Positions 33,435 through 43,833 of a DNA stretch of 64,000 bases are shown in pieces. Both the position numbers and the translations under genes were made by a program. The notes below the pieces were generated by a model. It saw nothing but the letters and a program-made list of their open reading frames with translations, was not told where the DNA came from and searched no databases. Location: positions 24,196,495 through 24,260,494 of the forward strand of contig OY365819.1 in the NCBI GenBank assembly GCA_959347315.1, written 5' to 3'. Within the stretch, counting starts at the first letter, position 1. Every line of letters starts with the position of its first letter. Source of the stretch: Bimastos eiseni. Its lineage: Eukaryota > Annelida > Clitellata > Crassiclitellata > Lumbricidae.

Positions 33435-33529
33435 AAGCAAAACAGAGTTCAAGATAACTGCAGTTGAAAATAAATACTCTGTATCGCCCTGTCGCAGCCG
33501 ATGTCTCTTTGGGAAATAATTTTGTTCAC

Positions 33530-33690
33530 CCCATCGCCCGCAGCATCAGATCTTCGCTGTGGTGGGTCCAACTGCCTGTAACTGGTTTCCCAAGAGCTTT
33601 GCATCGTGCCCAAAATCTCTGATCGGCAAACTGATCGCTATAATCTGTACTATTTAGCCGTAGTCGCGTCCAGAACGCCTCGGAGTAGAT
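33530..33690 (-). other. Possible upstream exon of the TRADD-N-like gene
   Basis: The minus strand has a short open stretch reading EAFWTRLRLNSTDYSDQFAD, then FWARCKALGKPVTG and THHSEDLMLRAMG, followed by a possible GTGAAC donor. The composition looks like protein rather than noise and it lies about 100 bp 5' of the next exon. No family recognised. Confidence 0.3.
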
Positions 33691-33699
33691 ATAAATTAT

Positions 33700-34095
33700 T
33701 GAAGTAGTGCGATATCACGCCTTGTCTATGGATTCATGGATTTATCCTTTGGTACGTGACAATGTGGGGTTTCGTATAATTTATGCGAAATATACAACTT
33801 GATATTTGTAACTGACCATTGCTTTGCTTTTCTATTAAAATTGTTCAGGTATTCATAACGTGCGAATAATTTAGAATTCGCGAAGAAACGCAATTATACG
33901 GATAGATCAATTTTTATTTCTAGTGAACGAACTACTGTGATTAAGATTAGGAAGCAACAAAGTCAGAGGTAGTGAATGAATTGTGTGTAGACCTACAGTG
34001 TGTGCAAAAATGCCAAAGGCTTCAATAGATTTTTTCGATGTTTGGAAAAAACTGTTGTCAATTCCACGATGATATTTTCATGCGTGACCAATTGT
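33700..34095. other. No gene recognised
   Basis: AT-rich non-coding sequence upstream of the MITE. Nothing identifiable. Confidence 0.5.
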
Positions 34096-35053
34096 ATAGG
34101 GTGGACCAGCATAAAATTTTAATAGCCCGACTTTGCGGGCGAATAACTTCTGCATTACTTAATGCATACAATCAAAGATATTTCACTCTAGTATTAGCTT
34201 AGAAAAAGTCGAACTGGTACTAGTTTTTAAGTTTAAGCAATGTTTGGAATAGCCCTAGGTGCCCTATTTTGTTGTCGTTAGTGACGCAAAATGGCGCTGT
34301 TGAATTGAATTTATATGAATTTAACATGGCGCCCCTTCAAGACGACTACTCAGAGGCGCTCCGGTTCCAGGCCCGAGCCAAAAGAAGAGTTTTGAAGTGT
34401 CGATGAAATGTATCGGAGGGCACCCTAGGAACGGGGTGGATGACTGGAGAGAGACCATTTCACGCTGTAGGGCCAGCCATGGCGAACGCCCTGGACTGTG
34501 TCAATGCCGTTGACAGACGATGATCGAGTTTTGATGCGAATTTTCCGAACTGATAAATCACATAATGATTTAATTCTTTATAAAATAGTAAAACGTTTCC
34601 TAACAGAGGCTGGAATAAAAGCACCGTATGATATGAAAAATTGTTGAAACAGAAGCTTGAAGTCGTAAACCACGCAAATTGGCACGCACGGCGCGCACCC
34701 CTACTAACATTCCTAATGTGTCCGAGTTAATTTGCAGTCAAGACGATGACCCGTGTACAACCAGCTATCTCCAAGTTAATTGTTAATATTGCTGTGTAGT
34801 ACAACATGCCTGAATATAGGGTTTCATTTTTTAGATTTAGTATTGACATTGTCATGACTTCTTCATTAGCTAGGCACTAAAACCGATGACTTTTGTTATG
34901 TCACAGATTGCGCCATGCAGGTTAAAGGTGCAATAACAATGTTTTAAATCTTACTAATAGATTGAAATACCTTTAATTTGATGCATTAATTATAAATAAC
35001 TTCAAATTATTGGCGGAGTTTGTCGGACCATTTATGCTGGCCCACCCTGTATT
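34096..35053. mobile_element. Non-autonomous mariner-like element (MITE), ~0.96 kb
   Basis: The left end, TAGGGTGGACCAGCATAAA, and the right end, TTTATGCTGGCCCACCCTG, are inverted copies of each other with two or three mismatches. Both are flanked by TA, the usual mariner target duplication. No transposase frame lies inside. The interior includes the SINE-like GCGCCCCTTCAAGACGACTA block at 34331-34366 and a GAGAGAGACCATT segment. Confidence 0.65.
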
Positions 35054-35177
35054 GTATGTGGAAGTCGGCAAATGAACTTTATGAGATACCACGAAGTGCA
35101 ATGGAGTTTCAAGTTTTGCATTTTTAGTTGATACTGGAAATATTTAAGGCATGGTGATATATTCAGACATAACTTAT

Positions 35178-35340
35178 TAGACGACGACGACGATGATGAT
35201 GTTGGTGTGCATATTTCTATATATCGACCATGGCCATATTGCCTGAACCCTTCTCGTTCTCAATGAATTGATCTGGTGACAATTAAAATCATGGTCGTAA
35301 ATATATTTATTATAAACATGAAATTCTTTGAAAATGTTAT
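35178..35340 (+). repeat. Dispersed repeat shared with 48075-48190
   Basis: It shares GATGATGTTGGTGTGCATAT, a TCAATGAATTGATCTGGTGA-type block and AATATAAACA(C/T)GA with the sequence after the AAT microsatellite at 48 kb. Non-coding. Class unknown. Confidence 0.5.
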
Positions 35341-35404
35341 TAACTTCGAATGAGGGAAAACTTCACAACTACGGAGTTTTCCATCATTTACCAGGTTCAT
35401 ATTG

Positions 35405-35475
<71 letters not shown>
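35405..35475. repeat. (TATC)n microsatellite, tail of the RTE LINE
   Basis: About 17 perfect TATC units. On the minus strand this is a GATA repeat directly following the 3' end of the RTE fragment, so it is most likely the LINE tail. Confidence 0.95.
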
Positions 35476-35880
35476 AGTTTTCTGCCTTTTTGGGGGTTCA
35501 TATGTCCAATATCGCCACTTCTCGCTGTCCTGGGCTCCTTCTTCATCTTCTTGTTGTAACCTGCTTCCATCATCCAGTCCAAACTTTCTCACTTTCTCGG
35601 TCTTCCTCTTGTTTTCTTTCCCTTCATTTTTCCCTCGATGATGTTTCGCAGTAGGGAGTCGCCTCTTAGAATGTGTCCAATCCATCTTCTTTGTCGTCCT
35701 CTTATTGTCTTCATCAATGATCTTTTATCTCCTACCATCTGTAATACCTCTTCATTTGTCCTGTGTTCTTTCCAAATAACTTTTACCATTCTGCGCCACA
35801 TCCACATTTCCAATGCTTCTAATCTTTTCTTGTCTTCTTCTCTTTTTGTCCATGACTCTGATTCGTAAAGGACCACACCA
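35476..35880 (-). mobile_element. RTE-type LINE, C-terminal end
   Basis: The minus strand reads YESESWTKREEDKKRLEALE, MWMWRRMVKVIWKEHRTNEE, IRGRQRRWIGHILRGD and IEGKMKGKKTRGRPRK. This is the conserved C-terminal region of RTE-group polymerases (thumb and tail). A frame change near 35590 leads to the last residues before the GATA tail. Only this 3' fragment was inserted. Confidence 0.85.
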
Positions 35881-35899
35881 TATTATATGAGCATGGCAA

Positions 35900-36694
35900 A
35901 TGTGGCAATTGTCAAAAATTAAATTGCACATCGCCAATATTATAACTCATAGGTGATTAAGAAAAATTTTAAGGCAAATTTAAGAAGTTACGAGTGGACT
36001 CTGTTGGACAAATTCAAGCGACGAGCCAACCGCTGAGAAGACTCGATTTTGTTTAGTAGTTGCACGGACAAATGAGTGCGCCTCACTCAAAAAGTCGAGA
36101 GAGCGGCAACTCGGTGAAATCAATGTAAAGTAGCGCTGTGGCAGAGATAGGCCGCCAAGGGCGAGACTCAACAAGGACGGCCAAACAAAAGCGATTATAC
36201 GGTACGAGATTTGCTGCTGAAGTGGAAGCGAGTGGAACACATCCAGCAAATAGCCAGAGATATGACCACATTTCGGAATTTACCCGGCAAGACGTGCGGC
36301 AGAACCAAGATCCGGTACATGCACCGCAACGCCGAGCTGGGAGACCCACACAGAGTGATCAGCAGCAATCTAGTCGGATTGTGATAAATGGGTGAAAAGC
36401 GAAGCGGTGTGGTCGGGAGTGAGCGAGCGAGCAACAGAGGGAATAGAATTAAAAGGGGAAGTCAACAGTGATGTCAGCTAGGTACAGGTTGATAAGTTGT
36501 TGTCAAGAGTCGAGATAGATTAATTGGATTTACGACGATTTGAGACGCAGGCGGTTTCTCGGCATCAATGCCTCCAAGGCGCTCAAAAGAACCAGTGCTT
36601 TGTTTCATTCACTGTGATGTAACTTAGTTAGACAATTGAAAGCGAGATTTGTTAAATGTTTGGAAAGCTAGTTAACCATATGCATGACGATAAT
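35900..36694. other. No gene recognised
   Basis: Several short open frames on both strands have no recognisable domain. 36605-36690 (TAGACAATTGAAAGCGA, then GAAAGCTAGTTAACCAT) recurs at 40925-40985, so it is part of a dispersed repeat. Confidence 0.45.
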
Positions 36695-39290
36695 GACACT
36701 CTCTTAAGTAGCCTACTCAACTTTATTTTCAAATGCTGCCCTACAAGAGGAGGGGTGGGACAGGCTTCTTTGTTAAGCAAAACCTAATTTTTCACTCCTA
36801 TACTTTACCTGACAGTTGTCTTACTCACAAAACATACGAGTCACTTTTTCTTCGGTTCCCCTTCCTAATGACACTTATTTTATCACTGGAACTATATACA
36901 GACCACCGGGGAGCGATCTAATGACTTTCACTAATGATTGGAATGATCTTCTATTATCTTTGCATGACAAAGATAAAGCTGTATACTTAATTGGAGCCGT
37001 GAACATACCTTTTGCCCACAATCACCCGCCCTACAAGGATCACCACTACTTCGGCAACTCTAATTGATAATTTATTCACTAATAGGACAACCAAAATCAT
37101 AGAATCTACAATACAAATTGACGATACTTCCGACCACTTGCCTATCTTGGGTTGAGTTGACCACAAACCTTTAATTGCCCATCCTTCCTCTACTTCGTTT
37201 GCCCGTTGCACTAATGAAGCCGCAAAGCTTTCTTTTAAGAACTTAATGGACCAAATCGATCGGACTCCTATTGAAACAGCTTGTATGAATAATGACCCCA
37301 CTGCCGCCCATGATTCTTTTGGCAACTTAATCCGAACTGCATATGATACTGCATTCCCTAAGCTGCCGCAAAAATGAAATAATTTTAAACACTTCAAGCA
37401 ACCGTGGATGACTGTTGGTTTACTGAAATCTTGTAAAAAGAAGTCTAAGCTTTATGTTACTTTTATAAAATATCCGCCGGCTACTAACAGAGACAGATAT
37501 ATAATTTATCGAGATAAATTTTAAACATTAAGAAAAAAGGCTGAAAAGATTATTATAAACTTGAATTTACGAAATATAAAGATGATCTGAAGCAGACCTG
37601 GCAGACTATTAAGTTAATACTTAAAACGAAAAAAACTGACTCGATAATCAAAATTATGTCTCTAAATGGCACTGAAATTACTGATAGTACTTGCATGGCA
37701 GAAACGTTTAATACTTATTTAACTAATATTGCCCAAGAACTTGTTGACAATATTCCTACGACTGATAAATCGAACGATTCTTTTACGGATACTTCCTATC
37801 ATGATTCCTTGCAGTCTGTCCTACCTCTCCGGAAGACGTACTCTCATTAGCACGTTGCCTGAAAATCACACATAGTACGGGTATAGATGATTCTGATCCC
37901 TGTCTCCTTAAACTGATACTCGACTTCGTTACCACTCCGCTATCTGCTATCATTAACTGCTCTTAGACTACTGGCTTAATTCCCTCTACATTAAAAACTG
38001 CAGAAGTGATTTCCATTTATAAACAGGCTCTGAGGGAGGGTATTAAAAATTACAGACCAATTTCCATTTTACCTTATTCTCAAAAATACTTGAAAAAACT
38101 ATGTATGTTAGACTACATGATCTTATAATGAAATAAGGCATACTATGTCCAACATGGTTTTCAATCAGGACTCTCTACTATGATGTCCCTAATTGACTTA
38201 CAGGATAAGATATCTAATGTGATGTATCATAACGAATATTCCCTTGGTATTTTTATCGATATCGCAAAGACATTCGACACTGTGGACCTGCTCTTAAAAC
38301 TTGAGGTATTGCTCTTAGCTGGTTTTGCAGCTATTTGTACGATAGGCAACAACAGGTTTTATGCAATGGTTCTTTATCTACTCAAAAATTTATCCGCTTT
38401 GGGTTCCTCAGGGATCTATAATTCTAGGCCCACTTGTCTCTTTATTTTTTATTAATGACCTACTTCCTGCAGCCCCATTACTACACTTTCTTCTTTTTGC
38501 TGATGACACTAACAGCTTTTCCTCACATAAATCATATGATGCATTATGCAATCTCATGAACCAAGAACTCGCACATGTGAATGACTGGTTCTTAGTCAAT
38601 AAGTTATCCTTGAATGTAACAAAAACCAGCTATATTTTATTTTGAGCACATCATAAACAGTACCCACCCGATAATAATGCTCTACTTATTAATAATACTC
38701 TGATTCATTGTTTCACTTCTGCTAAATTTCTAGGCATTCAGGTCGATCAATTTCTTTCATGGAAGGAACACGTCGCCAACATATCGTCTAAAATTGCAAA
38801 AAAACATAGGCATCATTTCCAGAGTAGCCTACCTCCTGCCTACTAACATTCTACGTAATCTGCATCATACTATGATCCACCCATATCTTACATATTGTAA
38901 TTTAGTATGGGCCTCCAACTACTCGGCAAGATTACTAAGGTTAAATTCTCTCCAAAATAGAGCCAGCTATTCGGTAATATTGGGGTCTTACCATGCTCGT
39001 CGGTTGTCTTATAATGAAATGTACAATAATAATTTTTATTGGTATTCTAACTCTTTGTCAAATTACTTCCCTGCAAATTAATAGCCATAACCATAGTAAA
39101 AATTTTATTGTTTCACCATCATTATGCAAATGTAGGTAACAAGTTCTCTGTGAACAATGTATATAATAAGTATACAATTATTCATTTAGTTAAACTACTA
39201 GCATCTGATGTTACACAGAGCAATAAATAAAACAATAATGGAAAGCCGTTAAGGGACCGAGATCCCGCTAGCAGTGTCTCCCAATTACGG
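36695..39290 (+). mobile_element. APE-type LINE, third related copy, 5'-truncated and decayed
   Basis: It starts inside the endonuclease (GGTGFFVKQNLIF, then YRPPGSDLMTF) and continues in many frames: linker with HFKQPWMTVGLLKSCKKKSK-like sequence, RT with NYRPISIL, HGFQSGLSTMMSL, motif A FIDIAKTFDTVD, motif B ILGPLVSLFFINDLLP, catalytic LFADDTNSF near 38510, then LGIQVDQFLSW and the C-terminal LRNLHHTMIHPYLTYCNLVW. The 3' UTR is AT-rich and ends near 39290. The closest relative in the window is the copy at 1-1875. Confidence 0.85.
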
Positions 39291-39307
39291 AGATGAAATT
39301 AAGTACA

Positions 39308-40840
39308 CTGTATCCGGATGAAAAGTAGTACTCAACAAAAAGTGTCACAACTCGTTCAAAACTGTAAGTATTTGCCTGAAATTTTAAACTCAACAACAGT
39401 GACCATATTTACACGTGATTCCAAAGCCGTTTGGAAATATTCGTGAAATTGTCAAATTTATGAGCGATTGCGATGGAACACTGAAAAATTAAAGTTTCCA
39501 ACATAGGCTCTTACTTACGCCGACGCTGTGACGTCGTCATCGATGATATACGTCACTTGGTTTGGTGTAAGCAATAAAAAAAATGGCGTTTACAGAAGAA
39601 GATAAAATTTTAATTAAAGTACTCAGGCAAGAACATGGTTATGGAGCGAAAAGTTTTCTGAAGAAATTTTCGAATAACGGCTGGTGTCTTTCGTCTGTTA
39701 AGTTATTGAAGAAGATCGATGAAACGGGCACAGTGGAGCGAGAAACTGGCAGTGGCCAAAAACGCACGACACGCGCTGTTGAAAACGTTGAGTTGGCTGA
39801 AAGGCTGGCATTAAGCCAAGAAAATGCACCAGGAACCCATAGAACAGTGCGTAAGATTTCGAGGGATATTGGGATTCCGAAGACCGCGGTTCACGAAATC
39901 ATTTCCAAGGATTTGAAACTGGTTTGTTTTAGGAAGAGGCGAGCACAAGAGCTAACAAGAGCAAAGAAACTGACACGTCTTGTACGCGCGAAGCAGCTGC
40001 TAAAGAAATACCCCGAACACACAGTTCCATTCATATGGTTTACGGACGAAAACATTTTTACCGTCGCTCCTCCTGTCAACCTCCAGAACGATCGCGTTTA
40101 TGCGGCGGATGGAGCGCGGAAGAAAAATATGCCAGCTGAACGTCTCCTCAAAACACGTTCACACTTTTCAAAGTCACTAATGGTCTCAGTCGGCGTGTCA
40201 ACCCTAGGGTGCACTGATTTGATCTTCGTTGAGCCGGGTGTGAAGGTGAATGGTGCGTACTATCGCGATGTGTTGCTCGCTCAGCATATGTTTCCTGCCA
40301 TCAAGCACGTGTCTGGCGGCTACTTCATATTCCAACAAGACAGTGCCCCTGCGCACCGAGCACGTGAGACCATTGCTCTACTGTCCCGGGAGACACCCGA
40401 CTTCATATCACCGCAGCTGTGGCCACCCAACAGTCCAGACCTCAATCCAGTTGACTACCAAATCTGGAGTGTACTGGAGGAGCGCGTTTATCGTTCCCGT
40501 ATTCGTGACATCGATCACCTGAGGACACGTCTGGTTGAGGAGTGGCAGCTCCTTGACCACGTTATCATCGACCGGGTCATAAAACAGTGGCGTCCACGTC
40601 TACGGTCGTGTGTCCGTGAACGAGGAGGACATCTTGAACACCAGCTGTAGCCGAAATTCAATATCCAATGTAGATAAGACTTTTTGTAAGATAATATCCA
40701 ACATCTCCTGTGGAAGATCGTACAACTGAAGTGCAAACAGTTGCAACATTAACCGTAGAAGACTAGTCTACATAAGGAGACTATATTGGATCCTGGGGTT
40801 TCTGGATCTAGAATTCAGTTACAGATACCGGTGTAAAGGA
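39308..40840 (+). mobile_element. Mariner element (probable extent)
   Basis: The transposase is flanked by about 275 bp of 5' and 190 bp of 3' sequence. A candidate left end, ACTGTATCCGGATGAAAAGT at 39310, matches a sequence at 63806 (ACCGTGTCCCGATGAAAAGT). A weak inverted partner near 40823 reads GATACCGGTGTA. The terminal inverted repeats are therefore only tentatively placed. Confidence 0.5.
39583..40650 (+). CDS. Mariner transposase (DD37D spacing), intact ORF
   Basis: A 355-codon frame from ATG to TAG with no break. The N-terminus is a pair of helix-turn-helix regions (EDKILIKVLRQEHGYGAKSF, then TVRKISRDIGIPKTAVHEII). The catalytic core shows WFTDENIFTV (first Asp near residue 151), FQQDSAPAHRAR (second Asp near 254) and PPNSPDLNPVDYQIW (third Asp in PVDY). 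By my count 37 residues separate the second and third Asp, which points to the DD37D (maT-type) group rather than classical DD34D mariners. Length is normal for the family. It cuts and pastes DNA at TA sites. A decayed relative is at 3430-3790. The start is supported by typical MAFTEEDK sequence. Confidence 0.92.
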   Translation: MAFTEEDKILIKVLRQEHGYGAKSFLKKFSNNGWCLSSVKLLKKIDETGTVERETGSGQKRTTRAVENVELAERLALSQENAPGTHRTVRKISRDIGIPKTAVHEIISKDLKLVCFRKRRAQELTRAKKLTRLVRAKQLLKKYPEHTVPFIWFTDENIFTVAPPVNLQNDRVYAADGARKKNMPAERLLKTRSHFSKSLMVSVGVSTLGCTDLIFVEPGVKVNGAYYRDVLLAQHMFPAIKHVSGGYFIFQQDSAPAHRARETIALLSRETPDFISPQLWPPNSPDLNPVDYQIWSVLEERVYRSRIRDIDHLRTRLVEEWQLLDHVIIDRVIKQWRPRLRSCVRERGGHLEHQL

Positions 40841-40869
40841 GCTAATGATTAATCAATAAATCACGAGAA

Positions 40870-41340
40870 GTTTACGTAGCGCCCATCTTAGTCATCAACT
40901 CAGATACCAATGATTGTAATGTAAATTAGACTATTGAAAGCGATTTGAGTAAAATGTCTTGAAAGCTAGTTAACCATTATTATATCAGAGTGTACTGGTT
41001 CCACTGCAGCTGTATAGGTCAGATTACAGTGAGACGGAGAGCATTTATGAGAAGTTTTTAGGCAGACAGAGGACATAATCAAATTAGCCTTTAGATGTCA
41101 ATATTCAAAGCATAATTTTAAGACTATAGACGTAAATATTCAAAGCATAATTTTAACGGTGATATCCGTTGAAAGACTGCAAATGCACCGTAACGGTACT
41201 AGTCCATTCTTGTGCAACACTTGTGCTGGATAATTGCTGTGCTAACGTTTGTCGTTTTATTGAATTACTTACAAGTATTGCCTCGGTGGGTTCCAACTGA
41301 ATTCCACGATTATAACTATACGTTTCCATCTACATTGTAT
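40870..41340. other. No gene; dispersed repeat fragment
   Basis: Contains GTAGCGCCCATCTTAG at 40877 (SINE-like block) and the GAAAGCGATTTGAG to GAAAGCTAGTTAACCAT segment shared with 36.6 kb. Two nearly identical ATTCAAAGCATAATTTTAA stretches lie at 41101 and 41138. No coding frame. Confidence 0.45.
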
Positions 41341-41345
41341 TAGGT

Positions 41346-41570
41346 TATGGGACACGGTGGCGTAGTGGGATGTTCGGAGCCTTGTGTTCGGAGAGTCGTA
41401 GGTTCGAACCCAACCCATTGCGTAGCAACCTTGGACACGTTGCTCACTCGTAATTGTCTTTGAGGAATGAAACGACGAGAAACCATCTCACTCATCTCAT
41501 CCCCGGGGGTGGCGCCAAAGCCTTCGGGCAGAGCACTCATCATCATCTATTAGGTCATTCAATTGGCCTC
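41346..41570 (+). mobile_element. tRNA-derived SINE
   Basis: The head has a pol III A box, TGGCGTAGTGGG (41358-41369), and a perfect B box, GGTTCGAACCC (41401-41411), with tRNA-like spacing but no cloverleaf. A body of about 130 bp follows (GTAGCAACCTTGGACACGTT, then CATCCCCGGGGGTGGCGCC). This is the standard structure of a tRNA-derived SINE transcribed by RNA polymerase III. The end is near the CATCATCATCTATTAGG segment. An open frame on the opposite strand is a well-known artefact of such repeats. Confidence 0.8.
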
Positions 41571-41579
41571 AGTCAAATC

Positions 41580-42550
41580 TATTCTACTTATCTGTTCTAT
41601 TTGTTACTATACGTTTCAATCATGCTTGATTTGAAAACATGATTTTTTTAGAAATTCATACCTACCACACAATCACTACTCTATATCAGTATGCAGGCCT
41701 AATATTTCTTTGGTATGAGTGATTTATGCAAACAGAATGTTACGTTGTCGTTTTTTGTCTCCGAAAACTTCGAGCATTCAATGATTATTTTGCGCCTACT
41801 TGCTGCAGACAGTCTTACATTATTTTTTACTTTCTCGTGCATTCTCGTCTATATAATAATTCCATTAAAATATTACCCATATGGCGCCGTTATCATAGTG
41901 CACAAGGCATCATAACTTGTCTTTCACCGCTTCACTGTAGGATCGCCAAAGAGTTCATGATGCTGTTAACCTTAATGTTGCTATCTAATATGCTATTGTA
42001 GGCCTATTATATAATTTAGTGCACAAACTCACCTTTGTTCTAGACGACGCTGGATCTGCCTCATTTGTTTCCTTCAGCAGTCTTTGATGTTCCTCTTTCA
42101 AATAACAATGTTGAAAAGGCGCCAAAAGAATATATGGATTTCTCCGAAAGACTTAAGCCTAATTATTTACAAGCACCTATAGAAACCATTACACGCATGA
42201 AGCGAATCGCAAATAGGGTCTAACGATAAATTTACCAAAAAGAGTTACAGTTCTATTTAAAATTTCTGGTAAATATGCAGAATAGTCAAGAGTTTCTCCA
42301 GGTGTCCTGATATTCGTTGGAACTTTACTCATTTGAACGCCAACAGTCGTCGACGTTATTTAGCGTCATTGTGCAATCCAGCATTGTTTAGACAGTGCTA
42401 TATTGATATCCATCTTTTCGCACTGAGATGATCGTAACTAGAAAACTCCTTATGCTTGGGTGCAAATTAGATCAGTGGGCAAGCTAACCAGGATGAATAT
42501 AATTCTTACCTATTGATACGCAAACTATGCATTTCTTTCAAACTGAGTCT
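41580..42550. other. No gene recognised
   Basis: AT-rich sequence with two overlapping short frames (41715-42001) that have hydrophobic composition but no recognisable domain. I do not support a gene here. Confidence 0.45.
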
Positions 42551-42554
42551 TACG

Positions 42555-42915
42555 TTTACTTTCGTTATCGTTTCTGTTGTGTTTTCCTGCACAGGCGCCC
42601 ATTGTGCTCGTTTACAGAGGTGAATACAATGACTTTTGTTTATTTTTTATACTGTTTTCTTTATCATAAGGTGCATTTCTAGTCAAAAACGTTTACTGTA
42701 AAAAAACTGTCAGCAAATTACCGATATAACGAGGAACATACGTGAAAGAGCGAAATCTCCCTATTTCGTGGTTGCGTGAATAAGCAGGAGGTCAATCTAC
42801 TGGCGTCTATATTTAGAAAAAAACTTTTTTGCCTCATCGTTACAAACTTTCATTGTCTCGAATGAATGTTTAACAATCGGTCCTGTGAAATTCTAGATAG
42901 TTCATAGTCATAGAT
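42555..42915. repeat. Segmental duplication, copy 1, part 1
   Basis: It matches 48195-48560: shared words include CTTATCGTTTCTGTTGTGTT-like sequence, GCGCCCATTGTGCT, TTCTTTATCATAA, AAAAACGTTTA, TAAGCAGGA-GTCAAT and CGTTACAAACTTT. Non-coding in both copies. Confidence 0.7.
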
Positions 42916-43504
42916 AGGGTTACCATAGGTGCTCAGACGATAAAGAGGACACACAAAATGTTCATCAGATCCGGTAACCATCCTGCAGTCGGCTCCTAGT
43001 GCTACGCCAATGTTAAGTGTTCAAAAAGTAGTCAAATTACACGTGCATAAACTATTGTTCTTATTGTAAATGGCTTCAATTAAACTTGACTGAGTTAGTG
43101 TTCAGTACGTTATACTAACTCCACACAGAAACAAAACAGTGACCAATTTACAAACAGTTGTTGCATCACATTCTGAGTCAGATTGAGGAAATTAAGGTTG
43201 GGACCGTATGTATACACTGCGCCTGGGGCTGAGCCCAACCGTATTTCTCTGAATATCTGATGGCCTTATGCTGCAGAAATTGAATTCCTGTGACAGATGC
43301 TAAGAGCAACTTATTTCTTTTCTTTGTCCATTGACCTTACATCAAACAAAACACTCATTTAATGTTAGCAATGTGTGATTGAATGGCCAAATAATTCAGC
43401 AATTATAAGAACAGGGACGGACAGGGAAACATTCGGACAAGGGCCATATTTTTGGAAAGCCCCCTGGATGCCCGGACAGGTGCCTAAAAAGAGGACATGT
43501 CCGC
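42916..43504. mobile_element. Transposon-like insertion splitting the duplication
   Basis: Present in copy 1 and absent in copy 2 (48560-48590), so its limits are read from the filled/empty comparison. It starts about GGGTTACCATAGGTGCTC and ends with AAAGAGGACATGTCCGCG. Near both ends are AAGAGGACA words. No transposase frame lies inside, so it is non-autonomous. Confidence 0.55.
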
Positions 43505-43830
43505 GGAAACACTAAGGGTTTCAAAAGAGAGATTGTGTCTTGGTGTGACACAATCCAGATTGGTCTCGGAACAACTTATTCTTCAAACACCGTACTGTTA
43601 GAAATCATTCCCTGTCCCTCCTACTCTCCTTTCTCTTCTATTTGGTAAGTTTAATAGAAGACGCTCAGGTGCTTCAGTTAGTCAGTCACGAACCCCTTTT
43701 CCACCAACAACATGACCACAAATACAACTAACACAACAAACCACAACGGTAACAGTCATAACACTACAGCTACCGCGACCAACAGCAGAAGCATCACCAG
43801 CAACAACAACACTAGCTCCCATAAGCGGTG
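43505..43830. repeat. Segmental duplication, copy 1, part 2
   Basis: Matches 48585-48820 (GACACAATCCAGATTGG, then GGAACAACTTATTCTTCAAA, CTCCTACTCTCCTTTCTCTT, GGTGCTTCAGTTAG and AACACAACAAA). Both copies have a GGTAAGTT sequence after TTTGGT that could act as a splice donor, but no convincing exon frame is present. Confidence 0.65.
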
Positions 43831-43833
43831 ATC

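Noticed and set aside
36083..36434. Overlapping frames on both strands near 36.1-36.4 kb
   Set aside because: No domain or splice context on either strand; composition alone is not enough.
41346..41411. A functional tRNA gene
   Set aside because: A and B boxes are present but the sequence does not fold as a cloverleaf and continues into a SINE body.
41340..41546. Minus-strand frame with VGFEPTTLRTQ
   Set aside because: Antisense translation of the tRNA-derived SINE, a common repeat artefact.
41715..42001. Two overlapping hydrophobic frames
   Set aside because: No homology recognised, AT-rich composition, and neither frame has a supporting splice or promoter context.
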